From Eustoma russellianum (lineage: Eukaryota > Streptophyta > Magnoliopsida > Gentianales > Gentianaceae): 64,000 nt of DNA. The translations under genes and the position numbers were made by a program. Location: assembly GCA_036186865.1 (NCBI GenBank), contig AP025062.1:33428631-33492630 (forward strand). The letters are read 5' to 3'. Each line of letters starts with the position of its first letter. Within the stretch, counting starts at the first letter, position 1. The notes beneath the pieces are model-generated. The model made no database searches and was not told the origin of the DNA. It was given only the letters and a program-made list of their open reading frames with translations. Of this stretch, positions 42,353-52,332 are shown piece after piece.

Positions 42353-45300
42353 TGTAGCGCCCTGCACCCCAGCCCAGCCGGATACGGTGCGCCCGCCATA
42401 CTTCACTAGGGAGAGTACCAGGCGTCGATCCATAACATATCGTAGTCCAAAATAACATATGTGGACTTTCATGCTTACAAGTCGACCAGTAAGCAAAACC
42501 GAGGCAAAATAAAAACTTTTAAAATAAAAACGTCTAGGCAACCATCATTTGTCTTAAAACATGATCATTAAGTTTGGAAATCCCAAAAGTAAATGTTTCC
42601 ATCATAAATTCATAAGAAGATCATCAGTCATAACCATCTCGTCAAGTCTCTTAAGTCGTCCACCTCTCGCTCTTCTACGGGTAAGGAACCCTAGGTTCAT
42701 CTTCGATCCATTCAACTCTATTTCCTGCGGGTTCTGGAAGGAAAAATAAGGGATGAGTGACAACGTCACCAGAAAGTAAACTATAAATAATCGTGAATTA
42801 AATGGAAAGTACATACAAGAACCGAACATCAAAGATCATAACTTATCGAAGAGCATAACTTATAAAAGTTCATAACTGATAACAGTTCATAACTTATTAA
42901 AGGATCATTACTCAATAAAGATCATAACTTAGGAGCTATCGAGTCATAACAACTTAGTCTAAGTATCATGTATCAATATTCGATGACTGTTAAATGCAAC
43001 ATGCATGAGTATGTACGTGTGATGCATCATGATAAAAATGAAGATAAGTTCTTTCGTTCATTCTTTCAAAACATCATCGTCAATGAAAACAAGAGAGTAT
43101 TCAAATCTATTCTTTCCGGATCTGAGGCGGTCATATTCTACTCTTCGAATCTATTATTCCCGGATTCGGAGCAGTCACGTCATCAATCATAATCACAAGG
43201 TCTATTTTCTTCGTGCCAATACGGTCATTATCATAATCAGGTCTATTCTCTCTGGGCCTGAACGGTTGTTATCATCAGATCCATTAACCCCGGATCTGGA
43301 GCAGGTCCTGCTGGCCAGAAAACACACGGTACCGGTGGAAAGCGTTCTTTTAAAAACAAAATCTTTTCTTTAAAAACGCTTTTTCATCAATCTTTCTCGT
43401 AAAACCAGTTTGATAACTCATGTAAATGACAGTGATGCAAAGTATGACATGTACCATGCAATTCGTGACATAACGCATTACATACACACATGTACAACCT
43501 ATTCTTTAGGCTGGAAAATTTTTCCAGAATTATCATTCTGTTTGCGCGGCCTCAAAACCTTATATCTTAGGCCCATTATCACAGATTCGTGTCATACATA
43601 CGCATAAGGATGTCATTTCTATACGTCACACAATTTTCGTAACGATGCGAGACATGCAAGACACTTAAATTATTTTATTACCAACCAGGTACTGCTGAAT
43701 TTCAGCAGTACGGTACCCTATCTTTTTCTTTTCTCTTAATTCCATTTAGTCTGATTTATTTGGGCCACCACTTGGAAAATATCGTAGACATACCGAAAAT
43801 TATGTCTCATAAGCCCAAATCTTACAAATGAGTCGAAGCCCAAAAGAATAAAGCCATACAACCAAGTCCTTAATTCTGCCCAGTTTTCCAGATTAGTGAT
43901 ACTAACTTAACTTAGGCAATTTATCCAATAAAATAATAATTCTAGTGTGAGCGATATACATGGATGTGTTCAACAATGTCCTAATTAAATGTCATAAAAT
44001 TTTCGGAATATCATAATAACATTCAAGGGGTCATTTGTTCACTTTTCCAGAACGGGTACATGCTGATTTCTGGAATGACCAGTTTTACCATGAATTTTAT
44101 TATGATCAAACCATAAGCCTTTTTCGAAAATTCCAACTCAAAAACTTGTTAAACACATAACGCTAGAATCCTACCGAAAATTAGACCATTTACATATTTC
44201 TAAGGTCCATTTTCGGGTCATCCATTACACCACTTAAATTTTGTCCAATCTAGTGAATTTCAGCTTGACCAATTTTACTAAAAGTTCCATTAAGGACAAA
44301 CCACAGTTTATTTTACCAAAATTCCAACTCTCATATGTACTATATACATAGGGCTAATGTCATACCAAAAATTAGTTTAATGGTACTCTTCTAAGATCCA
44401 TTTTCAGGGCTTGCAAGGTGCATCATTATTCGGCCCTGTTCCAGTAATTCCCATTATTGTCACCTTTCCTTACTAAAAGTGTCCCAACTTGAGTTATTTG
44501 GCATAATTACCTTACTAAACATCAAATACACCTTTAGCACACGGTTTTGCAGATTCTAACACATTCCAAAGGTCATCTACACATCACTTTAAAACAGTTT
44601 CGAAGGTTACACAAATCACTCCTTGGCCTTGCACCTTTTGTTCATAATAAAGATCCATTCTTCGTATTTCAAGCTAGCCCATTTCACACGCATGCAAGGG
44701 CTTAAATCATGTTTCCTTAGTGAACATATTAAACTTAAGTCATAAAGCATGTATCTTGAACACATTCTTTACCACACAAATTACAATCTACCACAAGAAT
44801 CACCTTTATCATTCCTTTACCTCCAACCGTACCCCCTTACATGCCAAAGAAGAAAACTTTGCCATATTCACCTTAGATTAACATCATATTCATACTAAAA
44901 ATATAGCAAAGACTCCATCTTTGGAGAAAATTTCATACATGCAAGCCTCTTCACTCAAGAATCTGAAAGTTTCATGCATCAAACCTAACATTTCACATCT
45001 AAGATTAAAGCTTAGTAGCATCTAGACATTCAAGTATGCACTTTCACACACAAGCCATGAGTATTTATAGTGTACTTGCCTTTCTCACACTTACACTTTC
45101 CCTTAGCTTGAAATGTGTATGAAATAGGTTAAGTCTTCCTCCTCTTCACATATGAACCCTATGGTTGGGAAGAAGAAAAAGAACAAACATTATCTTTTGT
45201 CTTATGTAAAAAGGTAAAGCTAAATGGAGGCTTAGATGGTCTTACCAAGTGATTATTGAATGGTGAGGTGATTCTAACCCACCAAGAAGTCAAATCTCCC

Positions 45301-45373
45301 CTAGTCCTTCGAAATCCTTCACCTAGTGACCTCTTTGAAGGTCACAGTTTCCATAAGAAACAAGGGCATCTTC
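42353..45373 (-). repeat. Family Z LTR C (truncated at copia junction)
   Basis: Ends CGCTACA at 42353 on the minus strand. It follows LTRs A and B to GGGCATCTT at about 45373, then changes abruptly to copia RNase H sequence. About 100 bp present in A and B near 42830 are deleted here. No target duplication can be identified because this end is lost. Confidence 0.8.
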
Positions 45374-45597
45374 GTGATCACGTAAATAATGAAAACCCCG
45401 TGTTACACTCTAAGGCCAAGCATATAGAAGTACGCTATCACTTTCTTCGTGATCACGTAAATAATGGTGAGATCGTCATAGATCACGTAAGCACAGAAGC
45501 ACAAGTAGCTGATATCTTTACTAAAGCCTTAAATCAAGCAACGTACGAAAATCTTCGTTCTAAATTAGGCATGATTTCTGCTGATTTGATCTGATTT
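45374..45597 (+). pseudogene. Copia RNase H C-terminal remnant
   Basis: Reads NPVLHSKAKHIEVRYHFLRD, then STEAQVADIFTKAL and YENLRSKLGM, the invariant C-terminal part of copia RNase H with ADIFTK. The upstream open frame (from 45256) is LTR sequence fused by the junction. FLRDHVNN-type sequence (CTTCGTGATCACGTAAATAATG) occurs twice, at 45372 and 45450. Confidence 0.9.
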
Positions 45598-45808
45598 GTT
45601 TCTCTTTCCATATTTATAGGCATATTTTGATTGACTTTCCAAAATAAAGGGCAGAGAAAGCATGATTTAAAGGGGAGAGAGAAACTGATTGCATAAATCA
45701 AGGTGGAAGCGGATTCGAAATTTAAAATTCAAATTTTGAATTTATGCATGATTGAAGGGGGAGCAATAGGATTTAAATCATGAAAGTAGGTTATTTTGAA
45801 AATCATCG
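45598..45808 (+). other. Copia 3' untranslated interior
   Basis: Short non-coding segment with purine-rich patches (AAAGGGGAGAGAG, GAAGGGGGAGCAATAGG) between the RNase H stop and the polypurine tract. Confidence 0.6.
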
Positions 45809-45820
45809 AAAGGGGGAGAT
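45809..45820 (+). other. Polypurine tract, copia element
   Basis: AAAGGGGGAGAT immediately before TGTAGAGAAAACGGGG. Confidence 0.75.
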
Positions 45821-46472
45821 TGTAGAGAAAACGGGGTTTGAGTTATTTCAAAATATATGATTTAAATGTGCATAAAAAAGTGCATGACATAAATGTGCAT
45901 GACATATTGCATATAACTTGCCTTATATAGTTCATATATAATGTTGCCGTACTAACGAGCCATGAAGCTTTAAAGCTTACATCAAATGGAAAACATTTGT
46001 TGTGTTTGAACTATTTTCAGGTGCCACCATTAATGAACTACACTAGTTCAATAAGTGAAGTACTTAGTTAATTAAACTAAGTAGTTCATTAAAGGAAGCA
46101 ATATTTGGACAAGGCACAAAGGTAACAAGGTGAAGAAAGGAAAGTCTTCCACTCTCCTCCCAAACTTAATGCACGCACATATATACATAAATATATATAT
46201 TTTTAGATTTTTTGAAAAGACACATACACATGTATTCCAACGTACTACCGACACGTTACATATTTTACGTACGTACGTTAACGTCACACCACCATACTTA
46301 ACTCATATTTATGAGTATATTCATGTCTTATATCATATGATATAAGTCATGGTGATGACATATTAAATACGACACGTTAAAAGGTTCAAAACCAAAAATT
46401 GTCGTATCGGGCGAATACCGAAACTTCGCCAACGTGTCACGTACTTGCCATAAATAGATGGCCAGCCCCTAC
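45821..46472 (+). mobile_element. 3' LTR of host copia element, interrupted
   Basis: Starts TGTAGAGAAAACGGGG after the polypurine tract. A promoter-like CCATAAATAGATGG lies at about 46450. It is interrupted at 46473 by the chromodomain gypsy array; its remainder is expected beyond the right window edge, starting with a copy of CCTAC (46468-46472) if the target site was duplicated. Confidence 0.65.
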
Positions 46473-48860
46473 TGTCGTATCCCGAACATTCGCAGGTACT
46501 CTTATCTCTCGTTGATCTATCAAAGCCTTATCATCCTTCGGTGAAATATTCTATATTTTATTCCTATCGATTATCTTAATATTGCTAAGCTTGCTAATGT
46601 CGAATATTCATATATTTAATTCAAGTATCGATTATTCGCCGTGAAGTATCCGATTCTTAATATGTAGCATAACACCTTTTATTTAATTATGTCCCATGTT
46701 GTGTGATATGTGAGAAAATAAATTCCTTCCCCACACACACAATAAAAATCGGCCATGGTAGGTCTCCAAGAGACTAGAAGATTCTCCAACCAACCACCAA
46801 CACCCTCTTAATTGTGGTGTGCAAGCTATCTTCTTAACTCCTTATCAAAAGTTGCAAAAGACAAACAAGTAATTAGCCACCCTAATCAAGTCTTATTTTT
46901 CCCTCTCCCAACCCTCCTAGAATCGGCCCCCATAGCTCTTCAAGACTCTATTTGATTTTCAAACTCATCTTCTCAAATACTCTAAGTTATAAACCCTAAA
47001 ATATATCTCCAAGCAAGAATGATATCTCAAGTGCTCCTTCCCCAACCAATCATCTAGGCCGAAAATTTTAGGAGTCAAGGAGGAATAGAAGTCTCATCAA
47101 CCTAAGCTCATAGCATCTCAATCAAGTAAGTAATGTTTTATTTTATATCTCCATTGATGGAATTTTAGTATAGTAAGCTTGAATGGTAACCCATGTTAAT
47201 TTCTCTAAAAACCGTGGGTTAGGAGGACTCAAGAGGGAGTTCTAGTTCCTCAATCTCATCTAAGAAGAAGAGTTAGAGGAACCTAAGCTTGATTCTAAGC
47301 CTTGAGGTAAGTTTCTAAGCATTTTGTGGTTAGTTAGTATTCTTTTAAGTCTTTTAAGTGTTGGTCTTGTGTTGACCCAAAACCGTGTGTTTATGGCTCA
47401 AGTGGAGGGAACCCCAAGTGATTCAAGCTACCTTGAAGTTAATCTATCTTCTAAAGCTTCATTTCAAGGCAAGTATACTTTAACCCCTTACAATATATGT
47501 GATTATGTGCATACTTGAATGTCTAGAAGCTTAAGACATGATTTTAGTGAAAATATGCCTAAGTTGTTACCTTTTCTTATGTTTTGAAAGGTTGGATGAT
47601 AGACCTCCCTTATGTTACAATATAAAGCATGTTTAAAATTGAAATAAGAGTTAAAAGTGATGGATTGGGGACTGCCCTTATGTTTGATATTGAATGAGAC
47701 ATGATTGGTATGAAACCTAGCATTTTTAATGATTTTAATAAGTGAAATTGTTGGATTAGAGGACTATTTTGTTTAGAAGGAATGAACAGCCCATATGAAC
47801 GACTTTTGCATTCTAAAAAGAGACTTGAATTGGTATAGGGAAGCCTTATTATGTCTATTGAATGACCATTAACTTGGATTATAGGCTAAAGAACAAAATT
47901 AGGAAGGAAAGGATATTTCTATGCATGTCGATTGAAAACAGAGTTCTGGACAGATTTTATGCCAGATTGATGGACTTAGTTAAGGACCTTCTAAACGTTG
48001 GATTGAGCTTATTTTTGGTGTGGTAGTAGCTTATCATGTCTATTTTATTGTGGAGTTGGAATTTCTGGAAAATCATTCAGAAATGAATTTTTAGTATCAA
48101 GGGGTCAAAACAGTTTCTGGTTGTACCACCTTAGGGAGAAAAATTATTTAAGTACCTTAAACATCTTGGATTGACCTGAAATTTTTACAAGAAGTACTTA
48201 AGACATAGAGCTAAGTATCCATGTAAAGATATTGATTTTATCTATTGATCTTGGGGGTAAACCATTGAGGTAAAGTTGGTGTAACATTCTGGAAAACAGG
48301 GCAGATTGACCCTTTGTGCTTGTATGACTTGTATTGTATTTATTTTGACTTGTTTTGGTGAATGGGCATTTGGAATATTGTTAATGAAAGAAATAGTAAA
48401 GATTTCCAGGTGCTAAGTGAGCCCCGAAATGAGTTTATGGATGGAGACAAGGTAAGGAATGGGGTTGAGAGTGCAGCAGAATTCCTGTTGTACCCTTGTT
48501 GAGAATTATTTTTATTGAGGTACCTACGCTTGTCGGAATCGCATGAAATTAGTACAGAATATAGTTAAGATCATGTGGTGCATGTCCATATTTTTAATTT
48601 CTGGAAAATAGGCTCAAAAGGTTGAGTTTGAGGCCGGGCAATACAGGACATGCTGCTGGATCGTTTTTCAGCCCATGAAGAAAGTTTTTTATGATGTTAT
48701 AAGTGCATTTTACCATGTTCCATCCCATGCACTTACATTGACATGCTCATATATTCGATGCTCATGATTTTGTTGATGTTTATATAAAGTTTCTGTTTCG
48801 AAAGAATTTCGTCCCTTCTGGCCAGCTTAACCCGCTACAGATCCGGGGTGAATTGATCTG

Positions 48861-48993
48861 AAGAAGTATAAGAACCGATCCAGGCCCGGTATAATAGGTC
48901 TCATGAAATATAAGAACCGATCTAGGCCCGGTATAATAGGTCTGAAGGTGATCATGTTACAAGAACCGAGTCATGCCCGGTATAATAGGCTGA
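48861..48993 (+). repeat. 42-bp tandem repeat in LTR 1 (three units)
   Basis: Units of AAGAACCGATCCAGGCCCGG plus TATAATAGGTCTG. LTR 2 has four units (57288-57463), which explains its extra 41 bp. The complement resembles the CAGGTCTATTCTCTCCGGGCC units of family Z. Confidence 0.9.
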
Positions 48994-49335
48994 CACACTC
49001 TCTTGTTTTATGATGAGCATGATTTAAAAGAAAGAAAGAAAGTTCAAGTATTTTATGAGCATGTCTAAATGAAAGAAAGAATGTTTTCCGTTGCATTTGC
49101 ATTGCATTCACATTTTCATACACATTACACATGATACCTATTCATAGAAGTAAGGTTTGGCTATAGTACGTAGAATCCAACTAAGTGATGACATTTAGAT
49201 CTTAGCTAAGTGTTGATATGAATTTATGTATGATGCTTCGGAAAGGTATTGGCAGGTATGTTTTAACTTAAGGAATTGGAGATTGATTCTTGTATGTCAT
49301 TTTCATTTTATTGTACGGTGTTATTGTATACTTGC

Positions 49336-49353
49336 TGGCGACTTTGTCGCTCA
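49336..49353 (+). promoter_or_regulatory. Conserved LTR hairpin, LTR 1
   Basis: TGGCGAC, loop TTT, GTCGCTCA: a 5-bp GC-rich core with outer TG/CA pairs, 424 bp before the LTR end. Equivalent hairpins with compensating changes occur in other LTR families here. In LTR 2 (57804-57821) one stem base is changed (GCAAC). Confidence 0.6.
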
Positions 49354-49779
49354 CCCATTTATTTTTCCCCCAGAGCCAGGTAATGAAGTCGAGTGGATTG
49401 ATGATGAGCCAAGGGTGCCATACCCATAGGTTATTGAAGTCGCTGTTAAGAGAATGATGATTGAAGCTTTTGATGAATCTTTGGGACATTTTGAGACTTA
49501 GCTACTTTCGGATTCTTTTCGGATAATGTTTGTATAATTTCGCGGTGTAGTTTGCTATCGGTTCAGTTTGTATAATTTTGCTATGTATTCGCGATTTGAC
49601 GCTTTCGGATTAAGGTTCAAATTCTGCCGTATTTTTATCTACCTGTTAAGATCATGACTTAGTAATCCATGTTTATCCATGGGTTTTATGAGTTAAGTAT
49701 CGACGCTTTGTACTTTTCCGAAAGGGAAGGTACGGCGGGTGCACCATACGAGGGGTAGCCGAGTACAGGGCGCTACAGG

Positions 49780-49791
49780 TGGTATCAGAGC
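49780..49791 (+). other. Primer binding site, copy 1
   Basis: TGGTATCAGAGC, perfect initiator-Met match two bases from the LTR end. Confidence 0.95.
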
Positions 49792-50066
49792 CGAGGCTCT
49801 AGATTCGGGCAGAACGTAGAAGCTAAGTTATGATCTTAGAAATCTAAGAATTGATCTTAGACTTAAGTCATGATCTTAGAAAAGAGATGGCAGTATCTTA
49901 GACAACTTAGATTGGAAATAGGGTCCCCTGGTTGATCCGCTAGCCTGATATGTCGCATATTATTTCTTTTTCCTACTTTAAATTCCTTTTTCCAAGCATG
50001 TCTAAATTCAGTCAGTCATTTCGATCCATATATACATATATATATATCTTTCTGCTCCGTATACAG
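49792..50066 (+). other. 5' leader of copy 1
   Basis: 275 bp with ATCTTAGA-type repeats (49830-49910). It ends TCTTTCTGCTCCGTATACAG directly before the gag ATG; that end has the form of a splice acceptor, but no donor can be assigned. Confidence 0.6.
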
Positions 50067-51361
50067 ATGGTTCGGACTCGTTGTAGACCTCGCAGAGATG
50101 CTGCCCATGCACCCGAACCAAACCCTTCACAACCTCAAGATCAAGTCCCTCCACCTCCTCCTCAGAATCAGAATCCACCGCCTCCTCCTCCATCGCAGAA
50201 TGAAAATCCCCCACCAGCTCAAGTAAACCCTCTTCCGCAAGTGCCACTTCTTATTCCGGATTTCCAAGCATTCTGTCAGACCGTAACTCAGATTGGTCAG
50301 GGAATGATTCAGCAAGTTGCCCCTCCTCCCCCTTATGAACCGATAAGAGATGCGCAGTATTACTTTGAGAAGCTCAAGTGAGCGAATGTGCCGCCTTTTG
50401 AAGGCAAGTCTGACCTCGATATGGCTGAAAAATGGCTAGATGAAGTGGAGAACTGTTTTGAACTGAATGGAGCCCCTGATAATATGAAAACCCAAGCTGT
50501 GAGACCTTTCCTCCTTGTTGAGGCGAACCAGTGGTGGAAGGCGAAGCTGAAACCTTTGCCCCGACCTATCCCATGGGAGAGATTCATCCAAGAGTTCAAC
50601 AAGTTTTATTTTCCCCCGTCAGTAAAGATGCAAAAGAGGCATGATTTTGAAATGTTGAAGCAAGAACCTGGTATGACTGTGTCTGAATATGTGAGCAAGT
50701 TTCTAGCTTTAGGTAGGTTTTCTCCGGCTACGATGAATGATGAGGAATCTAAGATGGTGAAGTTTGAGAGTGGGCTGAACCCAAGGATTCGCACTTGGTT
50801 GGTAAATGTTATCTCTGCTATTTTTGAGGCACTCGTTGATGCATGTTATCGGATCGAGAAGGATATCATTCGTCGCGATGCGACGGTGGGCTAGAAAAGA
50901 GGAAGGGACACTTCCAGTGATAAAGGAGCAAGGCAAATGACTAGACAGAATTTTCGTGGGAGGCAAGATAGACAGCAGAATCAGAACCAAAGAGAAAATC
51001 AGAATCGTGGACAGCGTCGTGGGCAGAATCGGAATAATCAAAGAAATAATCAAGGAAATCAAGGACAGCAGCAGCATGCCATTCCCATGTGTCCCCATTG
51101 TCAGAAGAATCATTTGGGCGAGTGCTATGTACAAGCTGGTAAGTGCTTTGGTTGCAGCAAGACTGGTCATATAATTAGGGATTGTCCTGATAAGGGAGCT
51201 GCTTGTGTTGGATGTGGAAAGACTGGGCATATTCTGAGAGATTGTCGTGAGCGTGGTGGTCAGCAGCAGAGGAACCAACGTCAGCGCTCGAATGCGCGTG
51301 TGCATGTGATGACCGATGCTGCAGTTGAGGAAGCTGGAGACGTCGTGGCTGGTATGATTTA
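50067..51361 (+). pseudogene. gag of copy 1 (two nonsense codons)
   Basis: Gag polyprotein, 431 codons, frame confirmed over the whole length. It begins MVRTRCRPRRDAAHAPEPN, then a proline/glutamine-rich segment, and the Gag core (WLDEVENCFELNGAP, ANQWWKAKLKPLPRP, WERFIQEFNKFYFPPS, HDFEMLKQEPGMTVSEYVSKF). A basic linker (residues about 285-335) is followed by three cysteine clusters: CPHCQKNHLGEC, CFGCSKTGHIIRDC and CVGCGKTGHILRDC, the last two classical CCHC knuckles. It ends ARVHVMTDAAVEEAGDVVAG-M-I-stop. TGA at 50379-50381 (CGA in copy 2) and TAG at 50892-50894 interrupt it. The start was chosen as the first ATG of the basic N-terminus shared with copy 2. Confidence 0.9.
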
Positions 51362-51426
51362 AAATTATGCAATGCTAATTTGATAAATATTATATTGCTG
51401 CGTAGTTAAAGCTTTGCATGATTCAG
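51352..51426 (+). other. Candidate phase-1 intron between gag and protease, copy 1
   Basis: 75 bp, AT-rich, GTATGA at the donor, TTGCATGATTCAG at the acceptor, with a CTAAT branch-like motif. Removal joins codon G (51351 with 51427-51428) and gives G-D-V-V-A-G-A-I-L-V. If retained, translation stops at 51359-51361. Confidence 0.65.
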
Positions 51427-52265
51427 GCGCTATTCTTGTATGTTATATGCCCGCAAATGCGTTGTTTGATAGTGGCGCCAGCCACTCCTTTATATCTAAG
51501 AAATTTGCAAAGGGATTAGACCATGATCCCATCCGACTGAAATCACCCTATCGAATCCAAGCCGCTGGTGATCAAGTACTTACGTCTCATTATCTGTATA
51601 AGAATTGCGCGGTCGAGCTCGATGACCATCAGTTCGTAGCTGATCTGATCTCGATTGCTATGAGTGACTTTGACATTATTCTTGGTATAGACTTGTTGTC
51701 TAAGAACCATGCCCATATTGACTGCCATCAGAAGAAAGTCACTTTCAGAGCCCTGGAGCAAGAGGAAGTATCATTTCAAGGAGGTCCCAAGTTGAAGAAG
51801 TCAAAGAATATTTTTGTGAATACAGCTCGTGCCCGTCGAGCGTTGCGAAAGGGATGTCAAGGCTATCTTGCTTATGCTCTTAGTGCCGAGCAGGCAGCAG
51901 TGGACATCTCGCAAGTTCCAGTAGTTCAAGAATTTCTTGATGTCTTTCTAGAGGAACTACCAGGACTTCCCCCTGATCGAGAAATTTCCTTTGAGATAAA
52001 CCTCATCCCCGGAGCTGAGCCCATTTCTAAAGCTCCTTACCGCATGGCACCCGCTGAGCTGAAGGAACTAAAAGAGCAATTGCATGAGTTATTGGAAAAA
52101 AAGTTGATTCGTCCAAGTGTTTCACCATGGGGTGCCCCAGTTTTATTTGTAAAGAAGAAGGATGGAGGTATGCGGCTGTGTATTGATTATCAGGAGCTCA
52201 ACAAGATAACCGTGAAGAATAAGTATCCGTTCCCTCGGATCGACGATCTGTTTGACCAGATTCGG
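51427..52265 (+). CDS. pol exon of copy 1: protease and RT N-terminus
   Basis: 839 nt, open throughout. Retropepsin-type protease with NALFDSGASHSFISKKF (catalytic D-S-G), YRIQAAGDQVLTSHY and SDFDIILGIDLLSKNHA. In copy 2 the last block reads GMDWLSKNH, so M to I and W to L are likely damage here. The linker is EPISKAPYRMAPAELKEL. RT starts with LLEKKLIRPSVSPWGAPV, LFVKKKDGGMRLCIDYQEL and NKYPFPRIDDLFDQIR. CIDYQEL replaces the usual CIDYREL, a CGG to CAG change. The segment ends exactly at the phase-0 RT donor. Protease acts on Gag-Pol in the virus-like particle. Confidence 0.88.
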
Positions 52266-52332
52266 GTCAGTAAATACCAAGTCTTATTTCAATATAATAA
52301 TCATGAATAATATCTAAAGTATCCTAATGCAG
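52266..52332 (+). other. Candidate phase-0 intron in RT, copy 1
   Basis: 67 bp, CGG/GTCAGT donor and CCTAATGCAG acceptor. Removal gives DDLFDQIR then GARVFSKVDL, the invariant RT block. Retention stops at 52308-52310. The copy 2 intron (60734-60800) differs by one or two bases. Confidence 0.7.

Larger units (their letters stand above)
31846..45373 (-). mobile_element. Gypsy family Z tandem array: LTR-interior-LTR-interior-LTR (minus)
   Basis: Three LTRs (31846-35637, 37420 to about 40885, 42353-45373) alternate with two short interiors (35638-37419, about 40886-42352) that share the same pol deletion. The middle LTR lacks its TG end and polypurine tract, and the right LTR is truncated at the copia junction. 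Both interiors hold only gag and a 3' remnant, so the family copy was already defective before it was doubled. Confidence 0.85.
46473..49777 (+). repeat. LTR 1 of chromodomain gypsy array
   Basis: 3305 bp, TGTCGTATCCCG to GGGCGCTACA. The promoter region is probably near the AAGGCAAGTATAC box at 47466-47478. A 42-bp repeat is present in three units (48861-48993). The hairpin is at 49336-49353, followed by CCCCCAG at 49373 and the PEPGNEVEWIDDEPRVPYP frame ending at 49429. 46500-49200 is otherwise non-coding; the short frame at 47324 has no recognisable domain. Confidence 0.92.

Noticed and set aside
45256..45594. 112-codon ORF as a single gene
   Set aside because: Fusion of LTR C sequence with the copia RNase H tail across a breakpoint; only the part after 45374 is real coding.
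47324..47518. 64-codon ORF conserved in LTR 1 and LTR 2
   Set aside because: The LTR copies are near-identical everywhere, so conservation carries no information; no domain was recognised.
50709..51305. 198-codon minus-strand ORF, repeated at 59177-59773
   Set aside because: Lies antisense to gag in both copies, has low-complexity S/T/L/I composition and no domain; conserved only because gag DNA is.
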